Of a DNA stretch of 64,000 nucleotides, positions 63,545 through 64,000 are shown piece after piece. A program made the position numbers and the translations under genes. The notes below the pieces were generated by a model. That model searched no databases and was not told where the DNA came from. It saw only the letters and a program-made list of their open reading frames with translations. The stretch lies in NCBI RefSeq assembly GCF_017312365.1, contig NZ_BLJI01000001.1, positions 248,001 through 312,000 of the forward strand. The letters run 5' to 3'. Position 1 is the first letter of the stretch; every line of letters starts with the position of its first letter. Source of the stretch: Chroococcus sp. FPU101 (GTDB taxonomy: Bacteria > Cyanobacteriota > Cyanobacteriia > Cyanobacteriales > Microcystaceae).

Positions 63545-63582
63545 AAGGAGATTGAGTAAGGTTAATCTTCTAATCTCCTTTT
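63545..63582 (+). terminator. murI terminator
   Basis: AAGGAGATT (63545-63553) pairs with AATCTCCTT (63572-63580), followed by TTG. The loop is 18 bases. Confidence 0.65.
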
Positions 63583-63656
63583 GTATTGTTTAACTTCAAG
63601 GGTCTTTGATTAGGATTATGAAAATTGTCTACGGGGTCTAAAAAAGTTAAGATTTA

Positions 63657-63914
63657 TTACTGTTTGAAGGGTTGTTGAATCGGTTGTGTCCGATTAGGCT
63701 TTTCAGTTAATCCTAACTTATTAATCAGCTTGACTACTCCAAATGCTAATCCTGCACCTAAAACCAGTCCAATGATTAGAAGAATAGCAAACCATTTCCG
63801 AGCTTGTCTTTTAGCTGCTTTTACTCTAGCTGGAGAAAGTTCTAAATCTAGCTCGTTTTGAGAAGGATTTGACGGCGGCAAGTCGTTATCAAAATCATTA
63901 GGTAAGGGAGCCAT
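63657..63914 (-). CDS. Small single-pass membrane protein
   Basis: The 85-residue protein has an acidic N terminus (NDFDNDLPPSNPSQNELDLE), a basic stretch (RVKAAKRQARK), one membrane helix (residues about 42-64, WFAILLIIGLVLGAGLAFGV) and a short Gln/Pro tail. The charge pattern suggests the N terminus stays in the cytoplasm. I do not recognise the family. It converges with murI across the terminator. The last 86 bases of the window hold only its upstream region. Confidence 0.65.
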   Translation of the reverse strand: MAPLPNDFDNDLPPSNPSQNELDLELSPARVKAAKRQARKWFAILLIIGLVLGAGLAFGVVKLINKLGLTEKPNRTQPIQQPFKQ

Positions 63915-64000
63915 AATTATTTAAACTAAGAGCAATAGGCTCACCTTAACACGAAGAATTCTAATTGTGTAAATAAAATTGTTAGACAGTTGTAGATCTC

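Overview
The window is chromosomal DNA of a low-GC cyanobacterium. Evidence: photosystem II CP47 (psbB), the aerobic Mg-protoporphyrin cyclase acsF, an orange carotenoid protein followed by its fluorescence recovery protein, several cyanobacteria-only small families (DUF1816, DUF2949, DUF2232), an SLH-OprB porin, and many GCGATCGC (HIP1-type) octamers. No rRNA, tRNA, CRISPR array or prophage was recognised, and the genus cannot be fixed from the sequence alone.

Layout. 0.2-8.9 kb: secreted and membrane proteins, a xanthine/uracil-type permease, an outer-membrane porin, acetolactate synthase. 9-12.1 kb: DedA, an AmpG-like transporter, CutA and a pentapeptide-repeat protein. 12.5-17.2 kb: an HTH/acidic protein, then carA, a STAS anti-sigma antagonist, Mini-RNase III, RlmB and DUF1816. 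17.3-26.4 kb: glycosyltransferase, HtpX, CIA30 protein, dihaem cytochrome, MoxR, RibF, MBL hydrolase, AcsF. 26.4-31.4 kb is the most rearranged part: two truncated copies of the 5' end of a fatty acyl-AMP ligase gene, small toxin-antitoxin-like genes (one toxin killed by a stop codon), then the intact ligase overlapping a glycosyltransferase. 31.5-38.8 kb: DUF389, a SYCRP1-like cAMP receptor, DUF2232, a decayed IS200/IS605 element, a CobT-like protein, OCP-FRP, a sulfotransferase. 39-49.2 kb: M23 peptidase, homoserine dehydrogenase, a decayed secreted-protein gene, GT39-like transferase, UreF, cupin, psbB, Ca/Na antiporter, Uma2. 49.3-58.7 kb: pseudopilins and the giant HpsA protein (hormogonium polysaccharide secretion), divergent from an M48-like protein without its zinc site. 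58.8-63.9 kb: NhaS3-like antiporter, AMIN amidase, glutamate racemase.

Links between genes. A perfect TGTGA-N6-TCACA site lies between hpsA and the M48-like gene, and the window also encodes a SYCRP1-like regulator, so cAMP control of the hps operon is a testable prediction. OCP and FRP form a complete photoprotection switch. The acyl-AMP ligase and the glycosyltransferase overlap by four bases and look like one lipid-modifying unit.

Reading-frame damage falls into two classes. carA and psbB each carry one single-base deletion in a short run of identical bases; both genes should be needed for growth, so these may be sequencing errors. The brnT toxin, a secreted Cys-rich protein, tnpB and a small ORF next to DUF6887 carry in-frame stops and look truly decayed. 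Many start sites were moved from the longest ORF to an internal ATG, GTG or TTG with a better ribosome-binding site or family alignment; these choices are stated per gene.
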